DNA of 47,521 bases from an uncultured Roseovarius sp. (GCA_934501475.1 CAKSUL010000010.1:1-47521), one strand, 5' to 3'; positions 25,185 through 34,116 are shown, counted from the stretch's first letter. Numbers and translations: made by a program. Notes: a model not told the origin generated them from the sequence alone.

Positions 25185-26201
25185 ATGAAAAAATCCATAT
25201 TTCTTGGCGCGCTGACCGTTGCCGGTCTGGCTGCGGGCGCTGCGGCCGCCGGCACGCTCGATGATGTCAAGGCACGCGGCAAGCTGAATTGCGGCGTTGT
25301 GACCGGTCTGGCGGGGTTCGGCGCACCTGACGCGAATGGCGTCTGGGGCGGCTTTGACGTGTCCGTCTGCCGTGCCGTCGCCGCCGCCGTTCTGGGCGAT
25401 CCCTCTGCGGTCGAATTCGTCCCCACCACCGGCAAGACACGCTTTACCGCGCTGGCTTCGGGTGAGATCGACGTTCTGGTGCGCAACACCACATGGACCT
25501 TCAGCCGCGATGTGGATCTGAAATTCAACTTTGTCGGCATCAACTATTATGATGGGCAGGGCTTCATGGTTCCCAAGGCGCTGGGCGTCAGCTCGGCCAA
25601 GGAACTGGACGGCGCGACCGTCTGCATTCAGACCGGCACCACGACCGAACTGAACCTTGCCGATTTCTTCCGTGCCAACAACATCAGCTATGAGCCGGTT
25701 CCGATCGAAACCAACGCCGAAGGTCAGGCGCAATACCTGGCCGGCGCCTGTGACACCTACACCACCGACGCCTCTGGCCTGGCCGCGACGCGCGCCTCGT
25801 TCGAGGATCCTACCGCGCATATGATCCTGCCGGAAATCATCTCGAAAGAGCCGCTGGGCCCGCTGGTCCGTCATGGCGATGACGAATGGGGCGATGTGGT
25901 GCGCTGGACGCTGAACGCGCTGATCACCGCCGAAGAAATGGGCGTGACCTCGGCCAATGTCGCTGAAATGTCCGCCGGCACCGACAACCCCGAGATCAAC
26001 CGCCTGCTGGGCAGCGAAGGCAACCTTGGCGAGATGCTGGGATTGTCGGCTGACTGGGCCAAGAACGCCATCATGGCGGGTGGCAACTATGGCGAGATCT
26101 TTGAAAAGAACATCGGCCAGAGCACGCCGATCGGTCTGGCGCGCGGGCTGAACGCGCAGTGGACCGATGGCGGCCTGCTCTACTCGCCGCCGTTCCGCTA
26201 G
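25185..26201 (+). CDS. aapJ: General L-amino-acid ABC transporter, periplasmic binding protein (AapJ/BztA)
   Basis: Binds L-amino acids in the periplasm and delivers them to the AapQM permease. The 338-residue protein has a clear secretion signal (MKKSIFLGALTVAGLAAGAAAAG, cleavage near residue 22). The mature part is typical: DDVKARGKLNCGVVTGLAGFGAPDANGVWGGFDVSVCRAVAAAV, FVPTTGKTRFTALASGEIDVLVRNTTWTFSRD and VCIQTGTTTELNLADFF. A strong Shine-Dalgarno sequence precedes the ATG. First gene of aapJQMP; it is separated from aapQ by 133 bases with a strong stem-loop, as expected for a binding protein needed in excess. Confidence 0.94.
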   Translation: MKKSIFLGALTVAGLAAGAAAAGTLDDVKARGKLNCGVVTGLAGFGAPDANGVWGGFDVSVCRAVAAAVLGDPSAVEFVPTTGKTRFTALASGEIDVLVRNTTWTFSRDVDLKFNFVGINYYDGQGFMVPKALGVSSAKELDGATVCIQTGTTTELNLADFFRANNISYEPVPIETNAEGQAQYLAGACDTYTTDASGLAATRASFEDPTAHMILPEIISKEPLGPLVRHGDDEWGDVVRWTLNALITAEEMGVTSANVAEMSAGTDNPEINRLLGSEGNLGEMLGLSADWAKNAIMAGGNYGEIFEKNIGQSTPIGLARGLNAQWTDGGLLYSPPFR

Positions 26202-26214
26202 GATCTGAAATGAC

Positions 26215-26243
26215 CGAAGGACGCGAGACTCTCGCGTCCTTCG
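26215..26243 (+). other. Intercistronic stem-loop after aapJ
   Basis: A perfect 13-bp inverted repeat, CGAAGGACGCGAG and CTCGCGTCCTTCG, with a 3-base loop begins 14 bases after the aapJ stop. No T-tract follows, so complete termination is unlikely. It most likely protects the aapJ 3' end or attenuates transcription into the permease genes, giving more binding protein than permease, a known arrangement in binding-protein operons. Confidence 0.7.
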
Positions 26244-26334
26244 CATCTTGTGACCTGAGACCAAAGATCAAACCGGCCCACCGGCGCATCAGACGCCAAC
26301 ACAATAACGGGCCGGCCAACGGGGATACATCCAG

Positions 26335-27603
26335 ATGTCTGCATTAACCGACCCTCCCAAGGAGTCGTTCCGGCTGTCGATGCTGATCTACGACACCCGC
26401 TACAGATCGCTGACCTTCCAGGTTCTGGCGATGATCGGGTTTCTGATCCTGATCGGTTGGCTGATCAGCAACACCGCCGCCAACCTTGCCGACCTTGGCA
26501 AGGAACTGAGTTTCGGCTTCATGACCGAACCGGCGGGGTATGACATCAATCAGCGCTTGCTGGACTATCATTCGCAGGATTCCCATCTGCGTGCGGCCTT
26601 TATCGGGCTGCTGAACACCCTGCTGGTGGCGGCGATGGGGTGTTTTTTCGCGACGGTTCTGGGGGTGATGATCGGGATCTTGCGCCTCAGCAAGAACTGG
26701 CTGATCTCGCGCATCATGGCCGTCTATGTGGAAATGTTCCGCAATGTGCCGGTGCTGCTGTGGATCGTTCTGATGATGGCGATCATGATCGAAACCCTGC
26801 CGGCACCAAGCGCGTTTCGCGGTGCCGACCCTGCGGCGACGATGAAGCTGTTTGACACCGTCGCCCTGACCAACCGGGGCGTCTATATCCCCGAGGCGCT
26901 GTTTTCGCGCAGCCTGGGCGATCTGCACCTGTTTGGAAACACATCGCTGAACTTCAACATCAGCCTTGATCTGGTGGCGCTGCTGGTGGTGCTGCTGGCC
27001 GGGATCTTCGTCTCGGGCAGGATCAAGCATCGCGCCGACGTGGTGCAGGAGGCGACGGGCCTGCGTCCGAGCACGTGGTATCTGCGCCTTGGCGCGATCG
27101 TCATACCGGTGATCGTGGTCCTGATCGCGCTTGGCTTTCATCTTGGGCATGCCGAACTCAAGGGGTTCAACTTTCAGGGCGGGACGCATATGCGCAACTC
27201 GCTCATCGCGCTGTGTCTGGCGCTGTCGCTATATACGGCGGCGTTCATCGCCGAAAACGTGCGCGCCGGCATCCTGGCCATCAGCCATGGCCAGACCGAG
27301 GCGGCGGCGGCCCTGGGCCTGCGCCCCAAGCGGGTGATGAGCCTGGTGATCCTGCCACAGGCGCTGCGGGTGATCATCCCGCCGCTGATTTCGCAATATC
27401 TGAACCTGACCAAGAACTCGTCGCTGGCGATCGCCGTCGGTTACATGGACCTGACCGGAACGCTGATGGGCATCACCCTGAACCAGACCGGACGCGAGCT
27501 TGAGACCGTTCTGCTGGGGATGCTGGTCTATCTGCTGATCTCGCTCAGCATCTCGGCGGTGATGAACTGGTATAATGAACGCGTCAAGCTGGTGGAGCGG
27601 TAA
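26335..27603 (+). CDS. aapQ: General L-amino-acid ABC transporter permease (AapQ/BztB)
   Basis: This is an inner-membrane permease subunit, 422 residues and larger than ordinary His/Glu permeases because of an extra central membrane insertion, as in AapQ/BztB. Spans include about residues 25-47 and 85-110. The ABC-permease EAA loop is near residues 315-335 (GQTEAAAALGLRPKRVMSLVILPQALRVIIPPL). The first permease-domain block is AAFIGLLNTLLVAAMGCFFATVLGVMIGILRLSKN. It is followed by aapM one base after its stop (TAAA-ATG), so the two permeases are translated together. Confidence 0.93.
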   Translation: MSALTDPPKESFRLSMLIYDTRYRSLTFQVLAMIGFLILIGWLISNTAANLADLGKELSFGFMTEPAGYDINQRLLDYHSQDSHLRAAFIGLLNTLLVAAMGCFFATVLGVMIGILRLSKNWLISRIMAVYVEMFRNVPVLLWIVLMMAIMIETLPAPSAFRGADPAATMKLFDTVALTNRGVYIPEALFSRSLGDLHLFGNTSLNFNISLDLVALLVVLLAGIFVSGRIKHRADVVQEATGLRPSTWYLRLGAIVIPVIVVLIALGFHLGHAELKGFNFQGGTHMRNSLIALCLALSLYTAAFIAENVRAGILAISHGQTEAAAALGLRPKRVMSLVILPQALRVIIPPLISQYLNLTKNSSLAIAVGYMDLTGTLMGITLNQTGRELETVLLGMLVYLLISLSISAVMNWYNERVKLVER

Positions 27604-27604
27604 A

Positions 27605-28909
27605 ATGGCAGATGTTTCCTATGTCCGAACCGAGATCCTGCCCGAAAAGGCACCACCGGTCACATCATCCGGCCCGATCGGCTGGATCAAGATCAACCTG
27701 TTCTCGGGCTGGCTGAATTCGCTGATGACGGTCGTGTCGCTGGTGTTCATCTATCTGGTGCTCAGCGTGATCCTGCCGTGGATATTCACGCCCACCTGGT
27801 ACGCCAATTCGCTGAATGAATGCCGCGACATCGTCAAGGAGCTGGGCCGCGAGGGCCATATGGGCGGTGCGTGCTGGGGCGTGATCCGCGAACGCTGGTT
27901 GCAGCTGTTGTTCGGGTTCTACCCACCGGAATTTTACTGGCGTCCGATCCTGGCCTTCCTGCTGGTCGGTGTCGGCCTTGCGCCGGTCCTGTTCGATCAG
28001 GCCCCGCGCAAGATGTTGTGGTTCACGCCGCTGTTTCCCTTTGTGGTGGCATGGTTGCTGTGGGGGGGCACGATCTGGATGCCGCTGGCGGTGCTGGCGG
28101 GGTTCATTCTGGGGTATGTCGCGTTCCGGTTGGGGGATCGGATGCTGGGCCCGATTGTCGGGCTGATCGCGTCGGTCGCGGTGCCGGTGATCTGGTGGCT
28201 GGTCCTGATGGGACCGGTCGTCGGATTTCTGAACAGCACCCTGCCGATCGGCATCGAGGAGGTGGTCAGCCGGAAATTCGGCGGCTTCATGCTTTCGATC
28301 ACCATCGGCATGACCGCGATCCTGTTTTCGCTGCCGATGGGGATTGTTCTGGCGCTTGGGCGGCAATCCGATCTGCTGATCGTCAAGGCGCTTTGCGTCG
28401 GGTTCATCGAGTTCATTCGCGGTGTGCCGCTGATCACGCTGCTGTTCGTGGCCTCGACCCTGCTGAACATCTTCATGCCGCCGGGAACCAATTTCGATAT
28501 CATCCTGCGGGTGATCATCATGGTGACGCTGTTCGCATCGGCCTATATGGCCGAGGTGATCCGCGGCGGGCTGGCGGCCTTGCCCAAGGGCCAATATGAG
28601 GGCGCAGACAGTCTGGGGCTGAATTACTGGCAGGCGCAACGCCTGGTGATCATGCCGCAGGCCCTGAAAATCGCGATTCCGGGCATCGTGTCCACCTTCA
28701 TCGGGGTGTTCAAGGACACGACTCTGGTCTCGATCATCGGGCTGCTGGACCCGCTGGGCCTGAGCAATGCGATCCGCGCCGACAGCGCGTGGAACGGCAT
28801 CGTCTGGGAGATTTACGGCTTTATCGCGCTGCTGTTCTTCATCTTCTGCTTCGGGATGTCGCGCTATTCCATGTATCTCGAGCGCAAGTTGCGCACTGAC
28901 CATAACTAG
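27605..28909 (+). CDS. aapM: General L-amino-acid ABC transporter permease (AapM/BztC)
   Basis: This is the second permease subunit, 434 residues, pairing with AapQ. The start MADVSYVRTEILPEKAPP (ATG 27605) follows the aapQ stop directly. Several extra spans lie in the N-terminal half (about residues 40-65, 115-200). The conserved permease core with FGGFMLSITIGMTAILFSLPMGIVLALGRQS and the EAA loop QYEGADSLGLNYWQAQRLVIMPQALKIAIPGI comes later. The cysteine pair CRDIVKELGREGHMGGACWGVI in the periplasmic loop is typical of AapM/BztC. Confidence 0.93.
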   Translation: MADVSYVRTEILPEKAPPVTSSGPIGWIKINLFSGWLNSLMTVVSLVFIYLVLSVILPWIFTPTWYANSLNECRDIVKELGREGHMGGACWGVIRERWLQLLFGFYPPEFYWRPILAFLLVGVGLAPVLFDQAPRKMLWFTPLFPFVVAWLLWGGTIWMPLAVLAGFILGYVAFRLGDRMLGPIVGLIASVAVPVIWWLVLMGPVVGFLNSTLPIGIEEVVSRKFGGFMLSITIGMTAILFSLPMGIVLALGRQSDLLIVKALCVGFIEFIRGVPLITLLFVASTLLNIFMPPGTNFDIILRVIIMVTLFASAYMAEVIRGGLAALPKGQYEGADSLGLNYWQAQRLVIMPQALKIAIPGIVSTFIGVFKDTTLVSIIGLLDPLGLSNAIRADSAWNGIVWEIYGFIALLFFIFCFGMSRYSMYLERKLRTDHN

Positions 28910-28913
28910 GGCT

Positions 28914-28944
28914 GCGGGGCGGGCCGGAAACGGACCTGCCCCGC
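28914..28944 (+). other. Stem-loop with GAAA tetraloop between aapM and aapP
   Basis: Left arm GCGGGGCGGGCCG (28914-28926), tetraloop GAAA (28927-28930) and right arm CGGACCTGCCCCGC (28931-28944) form a 13-bp stem with one G-T pair and one bulged A (28934). The loop is of GNRA type and closed by G-C. It starts 4 bases after the aapM stop and has no T-tract, so it looks like a stability or attenuation element rather than a terminator. Confidence 0.6.
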
Positions 28945-28958
28945 GCGCGCCGCACCGA

Positions 28959-29018
28959 ATGAGTTTCCAAATGTTTCGCCGCAAATCTGAAACCGACGAC
29001 AGCGCGAAACAGTCATGA
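28959..29018 (+). CDS. Possible 19-aa mini-ORF before aapP
   Basis: A short open frame, MSFQMFRRKSETDDSAKQS, lies between the aapM/aapP stem-loop and aapP; its stop is 15 bases before the aapP start. It is charged and hydrophilic. There is no clear ribosome-binding site and such a frame can arise by chance, so it is listed only because it sits in a regulatory-looking gap. If translated it could set ribosome flow into aapP. Confidence 0.2.
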   Translation: MSFQMFRRKSETDDSAKQS

Positions 29019-29033
29019 AAAGGGATCACGAGA

Positions 29034-29825
29034 ATGTCTGATCTGAGAACCACCCGCGAAATCGACCGCTCACGGATGACGGTATCCGATGAGATCGCGA
29101 TTGAAATCTCCGGAATGAACAAATGGTACGGGTCGTTCCATGTGCTGCGCGACATCAACCTGACCGTGAACCGGGGCGAGCGGATCGTCATCGCCGGGCC
29201 GTCGGGATCGGGCAAATCCACGCTGATCCGCTGTCTCAACGCGCTTGAGGAACATCAGCAGGGCCGCATCGTGGTGGATGGCACCGTTTTGTCCAACGAC
29301 CTCAAGAATATCGACAAGATCCGCTCGGAGGTTGGCATGTGCTTTCAGCATTTCAACCTGTTCCCGCATCTCAGCATCCTTGAGAACTGCACGCTGGCCC
29401 CGATCTGGGTGCGCAAGACCCCCCGCAAGGAGGCCGAGGAAACGGCGATGCATTTCCTTGAAAAGGTCAAGATCCCCGAACAGGCGCATAAATATCCCGG
29501 CCAGTTGTCCGGCGGTCAGCAACAGCGCGTGGCCATCGCGCGATCCCTGTGCATGAAACCGCGGATCATGCTGTTCGACGAGCCGACATCGGCGCTGGAC
29601 CCCGAGATGATCAAGGAGGTTCTGGATACGATGATCGAACTGGCCGAAGAAGGCATGACCATGCTGTGCGTCACCCATGAAATGGGCTTTGCGCGGCAGG
29701 TGGCGAACCGGGTGATCTTCATGGATCAGGGGCAGATCGTGGAACAGAACGAACCCGAAGAGTTCTTCAACAACCCCAAATCCGAACGCACCAAGCTGTT
29801 CCTGAGCCAGATCCTGGGCCACTGA
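29034..29825 (+). CDS. aapP: General L-amino-acid ABC transporter ATP-binding protein (AapP/BztD)
   Basis: This is the cytoplasmic ATPase that powers the AapQM permease. The 263-residue protein has Walker [10 protein letters not shown] at 55-63, the Q-loop [11 protein letters not shown] at about 105, signature LSGGQQQR at about 158, Walker [14 protein letters not shown] at about 180 and the switch histidine THEMGFA. All motifs are intact. An N-terminal extension of about 18 residues precedes the domain; a second methionine (M15) could be the true start. It closes the aap operon and is convergent with the sixA-like gene. Confidence 0.95.
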   Translation: MSDLRTTREIDRSRMTVSDEIAIEISGMNKWYGSFHVLRDINLTVNRGERIVIAGPSGSGKSTLIRCLNALEEHQQGRIVVDGTVLSNDLKNIDKIRSEVGMCFQHFNLFPHLSILENCTLAPIWVRKTPRKEAEETAMHFLEKVKIPEQAHKYPGQLSGGQQQRVAIARSLCMKPRIMLFDEPTSALDPEMIKEVLDTMIELAEEGMTMLCVTHEMGFARQVANRVIFMDQGQIVEQNEPEEFFNNPKSERTKLFLSQILGH

Positions 29826-29830
29826 GGAAA

Positions 29831-29842
29831 GGGCGCTTGCCC
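29831..29842. terminator. Short hairpin between aapP and sixA-like gene
   Basis: The only structure in the 18-base gap between the convergent stops is GGGC-GCTT-GCCC, a four-pair stem. It is weak, so termination of the aap transcript probably depends on Rho or on sequence within the opposing gene. Confidence 0.25.
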
Positions 29843-29843
29843 G

Positions 29844-30332
29844 TCATTCCAGCAGATCGCGCGGCACCATGAAGTCTTGGACCGTGCCGCGCGTGACCCC
29901 GCTCCAGCCCTGCGCATCAAACGTCACGATCAGCGTGGCGCAGGTGGGATAGTCGAAGAACCGCGGATGGGCCGGGGGGGCCGTGACCAGATCCTGCGCC
30001 AGTTCGGCAATGCCGGGATTGTGCCCGATCATCAGCACACGCTCTCCCGTGGCGCCGCGCAACGCCTGCAGCATCGCGTCGGGCTCCGCGTGATAGAGGG
30101 CGTCCATGAAATCGGCGGCCACGTCAAAGCCCAGCAAGGCACAGGTCTCGCGGGTGCGCGCCGCCGAAGAGCACAGGATCTGGTCCGGCACCTGTCCGAC
30201 CTCGCGCAGCCAGTCGCCCATCGCCTTGGCCGAGCGGCGACCGCGCGCGTTCAGGGGGCGCGCATGATCGCGCTGGCCGGGGCTGTCCCAGCTGGATTTG
30301 GCGTGGCGCATCAGGATCAGGGTGCGGGTCAT
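29844..30332 (-). CDS. SixA-type histidine phosphatase
   Basis: This 162-residue single-domain histidine phosphatase starts MTRTLILMRHAKSSWDSPGQRDHARPLNARGRRSA. The RHAKSSW motif carries the catalytic histidine H10; LCSSAARTRET holds the second arginine and MIGHNPG the second histidine. SixA in E. coli dephosphorylates the phosphocarrier NPr of the nitrogen phosphotransferase system, but many relatives have other or unknown phosphoprotein targets. Its start overlaps the stop of the ferredoxin-like gene (ATGA), so it is the last gene of a coupled trio. Confidence 0.88.
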   Translation of the reverse strand: MTRTLILMRHAKSSWDSPGQRDHARPLNARGRRSAKAMGDWLREVGQVPDQILCSSAARTRETCALLGFDVAADFMDALYHAEPDAMLQALRGATGERVLMIGHNPGIAELAQDLVTAPPAHPRFFDYPTCATLIVTFDAQGWSGVTRGTVQDFMVPRDLLE

Positions 30333-30982
30333 GTCCGGTGAAACGATCTCATGTGCAGCGCCGATTGCTCGGGCGCGCGGTTGAAACGCTGGCTGATCGG
30401 ACAGGCGCGCCGTGCGATGCACCCGCCCGTCATGCAGTCCTGACCGGCGGGGGTGTCCAGATAGGCGTGACAGGCCGCAACGTCATAGAAATGGCTGCCC
30501 GACAGCGCATCGACCGGGCAGGCGGTGGTGCAGGGCTGCCCCGCGCAGGTGGTGCAAGGGGACTCGGACGGCACGTCTGGCAATGCCATATGGCCCGGCA
30601 GGCGCAGCGCGCCGCGAAACGATACCATCATGCCCGCCGTGTCATGCACCAACATGCCCACGGGGCTGCTCCAGGCGCGCCCGGATGCCAGGGCCCAACT
30701 GAGGAACGGCTCATAGGGCGGCCCGCCAAACGGGAACAGCGCCTCGGCGTTCAGCGCGTGCGCGATGGCGCCCACCACCCGCGTTGACCAGCGATTGACC
30801 GGATCGGGAGTGCCGTCCTCCATTTCGGGGGAATCGCGAAATAGCGGCCAGAAATCCGCCCCCGGACCCAGCAACAGGATGGTCGCCTCGCCCTCATGCA
30901 CCCCGCCCATGATGTCCAGCCCATCGCGCGCGACACGCGCCTTGACCTCGGCATGGCTTACTTGCGTCGAAACGGTAACCAT
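30329..30982 (-). CDS. Ferredoxin-like iron-sulfur protein with two 4Fe-4S motifs
   Basis: This 217-residue protein, start MVTVSTQVSHAEVKARV (30982) preceded by GGAG. Eight cysteines form two cluster motifs near the C-terminus: C143-x2-C146-x4-C151-x3-C155-P and C171, C183, C188, C194-P. The arrangement resembles the iron-sulfur end of the QueG/reductive-dehalogenase type, but the cobalamin-binding part is absent. The N-terminal 140 residues hold an FPFGGPPYEPFLSWA stretch and no recognised fold. Such proteins are often listed simply as 'ferredoxin' in roseobacters. It overlaps the sterol-desaturase-like gene by 25 bases and sixA by 4. Role unknown. Confidence 0.75.
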   Translation of the reverse strand: MVTVSTQVSHAEVKARVARDGLDIMGGVHEGEATILLLGPGADFWPLFRDSPEMEDGTPDPVNRWSTRVVGAIAHALNAEALFPFGGPPYEPFLSWALASGRAWSSPVGMLVHDTAGMMVSFRGALRLPGHMALPDVPSESPCTTCAGQPCTTACPVDALSGSHFYDVAACHAYLDTPAGQDCMTGGCIARRACPISQRFNRAPEQSALHMRSFHRT

Positions 30983-31752
30983 AGGCTCCACCCCAGTTTC
31001 TCGGGCCGCGTGTCCTGCCATTCCAGCCCCACGGTCATCCCGTCATGGCCCGCGCCGGGCTGTGCGATATAGGTTCCGAACATACGATCCCAGATCGACA
31101 GCGCAAAGCCATAATTGCTGTCATGTTCGGCGCGCAGGTCCGAATGATGGACCCGGTGCATGTCCGGCGTGACCAGAACCCGCCGCAGGATCGCGTCCAG
31201 CCAGAGGGGCAGGCGGATATTGGCGTGATTGAACATCGCGGTGCCGTTCAGGATGATCTCGAACAGGATGATCCCCAGGGCGGGCGGCCCCAGCAGATAG
31301 ACCAGAGCGATCTTCAGCAGCATCGAAAAGGCGATTTCGACCGGGTGAAACCGGATCGCGGTGGTCACGTCGATGTCGCGGTCGGCGTGATGGACCCGGT
31401 GAAACCGCCACAGGAGCGGGATCTTGTGGGTGATCAGATGTTGTGCCCAGATCGCCAGATCAAAGGCCAGAACGCTCACCACCACCGCCAGCCAGAGGGG
31501 CAGGTCCAGCACGTTCATCAGCCCCCAGCCCTGCGCCTGCGCGTCCAGCGCCGCCCCCACCGCCAGAAGCGGCAGCACAAGCGACAGCAGCCGCAGCGTT
31601 GCGGTGTCGATGATGGTGATCGCCCAGTTGGTCAGCCAGCGGGTGCGCCGCGGTGCGACGCGCGCGCGGCGCGGCAACACGGCCTCGGCCACGGCGAAAA
31701 GGGCGAACAGCCCGGCAAAGATCCCGAGCCTGATGGCAAGTTCATGTTCCAT
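30958..31752 (-). CDS. Sterol desaturase / fatty-acid hydroxylase family membrane protein
   Basis: This non-haem di-iron membrane oxygenase is 264 residues from MEHELAIRLGIF (ATG 31752; the frame is open further upstream to 31803). Four or so spans include about residues 8-28, 50-75, 85-105 and 150-170. The eight-histidine signature is spread over HLITH, FHRVHHAD and MHRVHHSD, which bind two irons. Family reactions include sterol C5 desaturation, carotenoid hydroxylation and lipid hydroxylation; the substrate cannot be fixed by sequence. The adjoining ferredoxin-like gene is a candidate electron donor. Confidence 0.85.
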   Translation of the reverse strand: MEHELAIRLGIFAGLFALFAVAEAVLPRRARVAPRRTRWLTNWAITIIDTATLRLLSLVLPLLAVGAALDAQAQGWGLMNVLDLPLWLAVVVSVLAFDLAIWAQHLITHKIPLLWRFHRVHHADRDIDVTTAIRFHPVEIAFSMLLKIALVYLLGPPALGIILFEIILNGTAMFNHANIRLPLWLDAILRRVLVTPDMHRVHHSDLRAEHDSNYGFALSIWDRMFGTYIAQPGAGHDGMTVGLEWQDTRPEKLGWSLWLPFRRK

Positions 31753-31799
31753 ATCCTGCAATCTAACCCTGATCCCCGCCCTTGCAAGCGGGGGGCGCG

Positions 31800-32663
31800 T
31801 CACCTGGCCCGGATGATCGAGCCCGCACCATGATCGGTGAACAGTTCCAGCAAGGTGGCATTGGGCGCGCGCCCGTCCAGAATGACCACCGCGCGCACGC
31901 CGCCCTCGATCGCGGCCAGCGCGGTCTCGGTCTTGGGGATCATGCCGCCGGCGATGATGCCCTGCTGCGTCATGTCGCGGATCTGCTGTGCGGTCAGTTC
32001 GGTCACCACCGCGCCGCTGGCATCGCGCACCCCGTCCACATCGGTCAGCAACAACAGCCGGTCCGCCTTGAGCGCCCCGGCGATGGCCCCGGCCATGGTG
32101 TCGCCGTTGATGTTGAACGTCTCGCCATTCACGCCCGCACCAAGCGGGGCGATGACCGGGATCGCATCATCGCGAAACAGGGTGTGCAGGATGCGGGGGT
32201 CGATTTCCGTGGGCGTGCCGACCAGGCCAAGGGCAGGGTCGGTGGGCTCGCAGATGACCAGATTCGCGTCCTTGCCCGACAGGCCCACGGCCCGCCCGCC
32301 CTGTGCGTTGATCGCCTGCACGATGCGTTTGTTGACCCGCCCGGACAGCACCATTTCGACGACTTCCATCGTGGCCGCATCGGTGACGCGTTTGCCGTTC
32401 ACGAATTCCGATTTGATCGCCAGCTTGTCCAGCATCTCGTTGATCATCGGGCCGCCGCCATGCACGATCACCGGGTTCACGCCGATCTGACGCATCAGCA
32501 CCACATCGCGCGCGAATGTATTCATTGCCTCATCGTCGCCCATGGCGTGGCCGCCGAATTTGATCACCACGATCGCGTCGTCATAGCGCTGCAAATAGGG
32601 CAGGGCCTCGGAGAGGGTGCGGGCGGTGGCGATCCAGTCTTGGTTCATGTCACGTTTCTTCAT
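31800..32663 (-). CDS. argB: Acetylglutamate kinase
   Basis: Second step of arginine synthesis: phosphorylation of N-acetylglutamate. The 287-residue product begins [28 protein letters not shown], with [16 protein letters not shown] and [16 protein letters not shown] in the N-terminal half, [14 protein letters not shown] in the nucleotide-binding half, and [18 protein letters not shown] near the C-terminus. The N-terminal helix is of the kind found in arginine-regulated hexameric enzymes, so feedback by arginine is plausible. An ATG at 32648 is an alternative start. It lies 56 bases downstream of engB. Confidence 0.95.
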   Translation of the reverse strand: MKKRDMNQDWIATARTLSEALPYLQRYDDAIVVIKFGGHAMGDDEAMNTFARDVVLMRQIGVNPVIVHGGGPMINEMLDKLAIKSEFVNGKRVTDAATMEVVEMVLSGRVNKRIVQAINAQGGRAVGLSGKDANLVICEPTDPALGLVGTPTEIDPRILHTLFRDDAIPVIAPLGAGVNGETFNINGDTMAGAIAGALKADRLLLLTDVDGVRDASGAVVTELTAQQIRDMTQQGIIAGGMIPKTETALAAIEGGVRAVVILDGRAPNATLLELFTDHGAGSIIRAR

Positions 32664-32672
32664 ATTCGGGAC

Positions 32673-32688
32673 CCCTTGTTTGCAAGGG
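32673..32688. other. Small hairpin in the engB-argB gap
   Basis: CCCTTG-TTTG-CAAGGG (six-pair stem, four-base loop) lies in the 56-base gap just upstream of the argB start on the minus-strand transcript. It is too short for a strong terminator and may influence argB translation. Could be chance. Confidence 0.3.
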
Positions 32689-32719
32689 TTATCCCCGTTC
32701 CGCGCAAGGCGTGCAAGCG

Positions 32720-33373
32720 TCAGATGAGGCCGGCAATCGTGGCGCGCAGCGTGGCGATGCCATCGCCCTTCTCGCTCGAGGTCAGGATCAGTTCGGGAAA
32801 GGCTGCCGGATGGCGCGCCAGTTCGCCGCGGACCTGTTTCAGGATGTCGTCCAGCGCGGTGCCGCGCAGTTTGTCGGCCTTGGTCAGCACCACCTGAAAG
32901 GTGACGGCGGCGCTGTCCAGCAGGGCCATGATCTCATGGTCGACGGGTTTGATGCCGTGGCGCGTATCCACCAGAACAAAGGCGCGCCGCAGGGTCTGGC
33001 GCCCGGACAGATAGCGTTTCAGCAGCGCCTGCCATTTCTCCACCACCGGCAGCGGCGCGTTGGCATAGCCATAGCCGGGCAGGTCCACCAGATAATGACT
33101 GTCGGCGAGGGTGAAAAAATTCACCTCCTGCGTGCGCCCCGGCGTGTTCGAGGCCCGCGCAAGCGCCTTGCGCCCGGTCAATGCATTGATAAGTGTTGAT
33201 TTCCCGACATTCGAGCGCCCGGCGAAACACACCTCGACCCGGTCTGCCGGGGGCAGGCCGGACATGGCCACCACGCCCTTGAGGAACTCCGTCTCGCCCG
33301 CAAACAGGATGCGCCCGCGCTCGGCCGCGGCCTCATCGGGTTCGTCCGCCAGCGGGAAGGGAAGTTGCTGCAT
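32720..33373 (-). CDS. engB: Ribosome biogenesis GTP-binding protein YihA/YsxC/EngB
   Basis: This GTPase of the TrmE-Era-EngA family, needed for 50S subunit assembly. The 217-residue protein has the G1 P-loop GRSNVGKST (residues 52-60), the threonine of G2 in TPGRTQ, G3 DLPGYG and G4 TKADK. The start shares its A with the stop of the MOSC gene (TGATG, ATG at 33373); a GTG one codon earlier is also in frame. The order yidC-MOSC-engB-argB on one strand is typical of the family, and all are tightly packed. Confidence 0.94.
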   Translation of the reverse strand: MQQLPFPLADEPDEAAAERGRILFAGETEFLKGVVAMSGLPPADRVEVCFAGRSNVGKSTLINALTGRKALARASNTPGRTQEVNFFTLADSHYLVDLPGYGYANAPLPVVEKWQALLKRYLSGRQTLRRAFVLVDTRHGIKPVDHEIMALLDSAAVTFQVVLTKADKLRGTALDDILKQVRGELARHPAAFPELILTSSEKGDGIATLRATIAGLI

Positions 33374-34116
33374 CACAGGACCTGCACCGCATCGCCCAGG
33401 GCGATATCGCCGCTGCGCGTCACCTCGGCGTAAACGCCGAAATTCTGATGATCGTAATTGGCCTTGAGCGCCGCCAGCGTATCGGCGTCACGTGCGCCGG
33501 TTTCGGGGTTGGCGGTGGTGGCAAGACAGCGCACGATCGGTTCGCGCACGCCGAGTTCGGCCTGCCCGATTCGGATCGTCTTGCCGATCCAGCCCTCTTC
33601 GGCCCAGGGGGCGAGCCCGTCAAGATGGATGTTGCCGCGCCAGCGCAGCGGCGAAATGTCCTGCCCCATCCTGTCGGCCAGATCGGCCCCGGATGCGAGG
33701 TTCAGAATGCTGAGCGACGGAAATGCGGTATCGGTCATGCCCCGCCCCGGCACACGCAGGATGCGGGCGGATTGCGCGCGCTCGGGCGGCATGAGGGGAT
33801 GCACCCAGTCAAGAAAGGCCTGCGCCTCGTGATCGGGATCGAATGTCAGGTCCGGGCGGTCGGGATGGGTCAGGGTCACGGTGCCGGCATCCTCATCGCA
33901 TCTGGCGTTGATCGCCATCAACTGTGCCGCCTTGGCCCCGCGTGAGAAATTGACCCAGGACACCCATTCGCTGCCATCGGCGGTTGATGCCTCATGCGCC
34001 ACCGCCCAGCGACGATCCCACGGCATGGTCTTGCCCTTGGTCAGGGTCACGCGGTTCAGCGCCTCACGGCCATGGCTCTTGATCGGATGCCGCCAGAGTG
34101 CGCTGACCGTGATCAT
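33373..34116 (-). CDS. MOSC domain-containing protein
   Basis: This 247-residue protein has the MOSC N-terminal beta-barrel (LWRHPIKSHGREALNRV) followed by the MOSC domain with NLASGADLADRMGQDISPLRWRGNIHLDGLAPWAEEGWIG and the conserved-cysteine block VREPIVRCLATTANPETGARD. MOSC proteins handle molybdenum-cofactor sulfur or act as Moco-dependent N-hydroxylated-compound reductases (mARC). The cysteine in VRCLA matches the residue implicated there. Start ATG 34116 overlaps the yidC stop (TGATG). Its specific substrate is not visible. Confidence 0.88.
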   Translation of the reverse strand: MITVSALWRHPIKSHGREALNRVTLTKGKTMPWDRRWAVAHEASTADGSEWVSWVNFSRGAKAAQLMAINARCDEDAGTVTLTHPDRPDLTFDPDHEAQAFLDWVHPLMPPERAQSARILRVPGRGMTDTAFPSLSILNLASGADLADRMGQDISPLRWRGNIHLDGLAPWAEEGWIGKTIRIGQAELGVREPIVRCLATTANPETGARDADTLAALKANYDHQNFGVYAEVTRSGDIALGDAVQVL

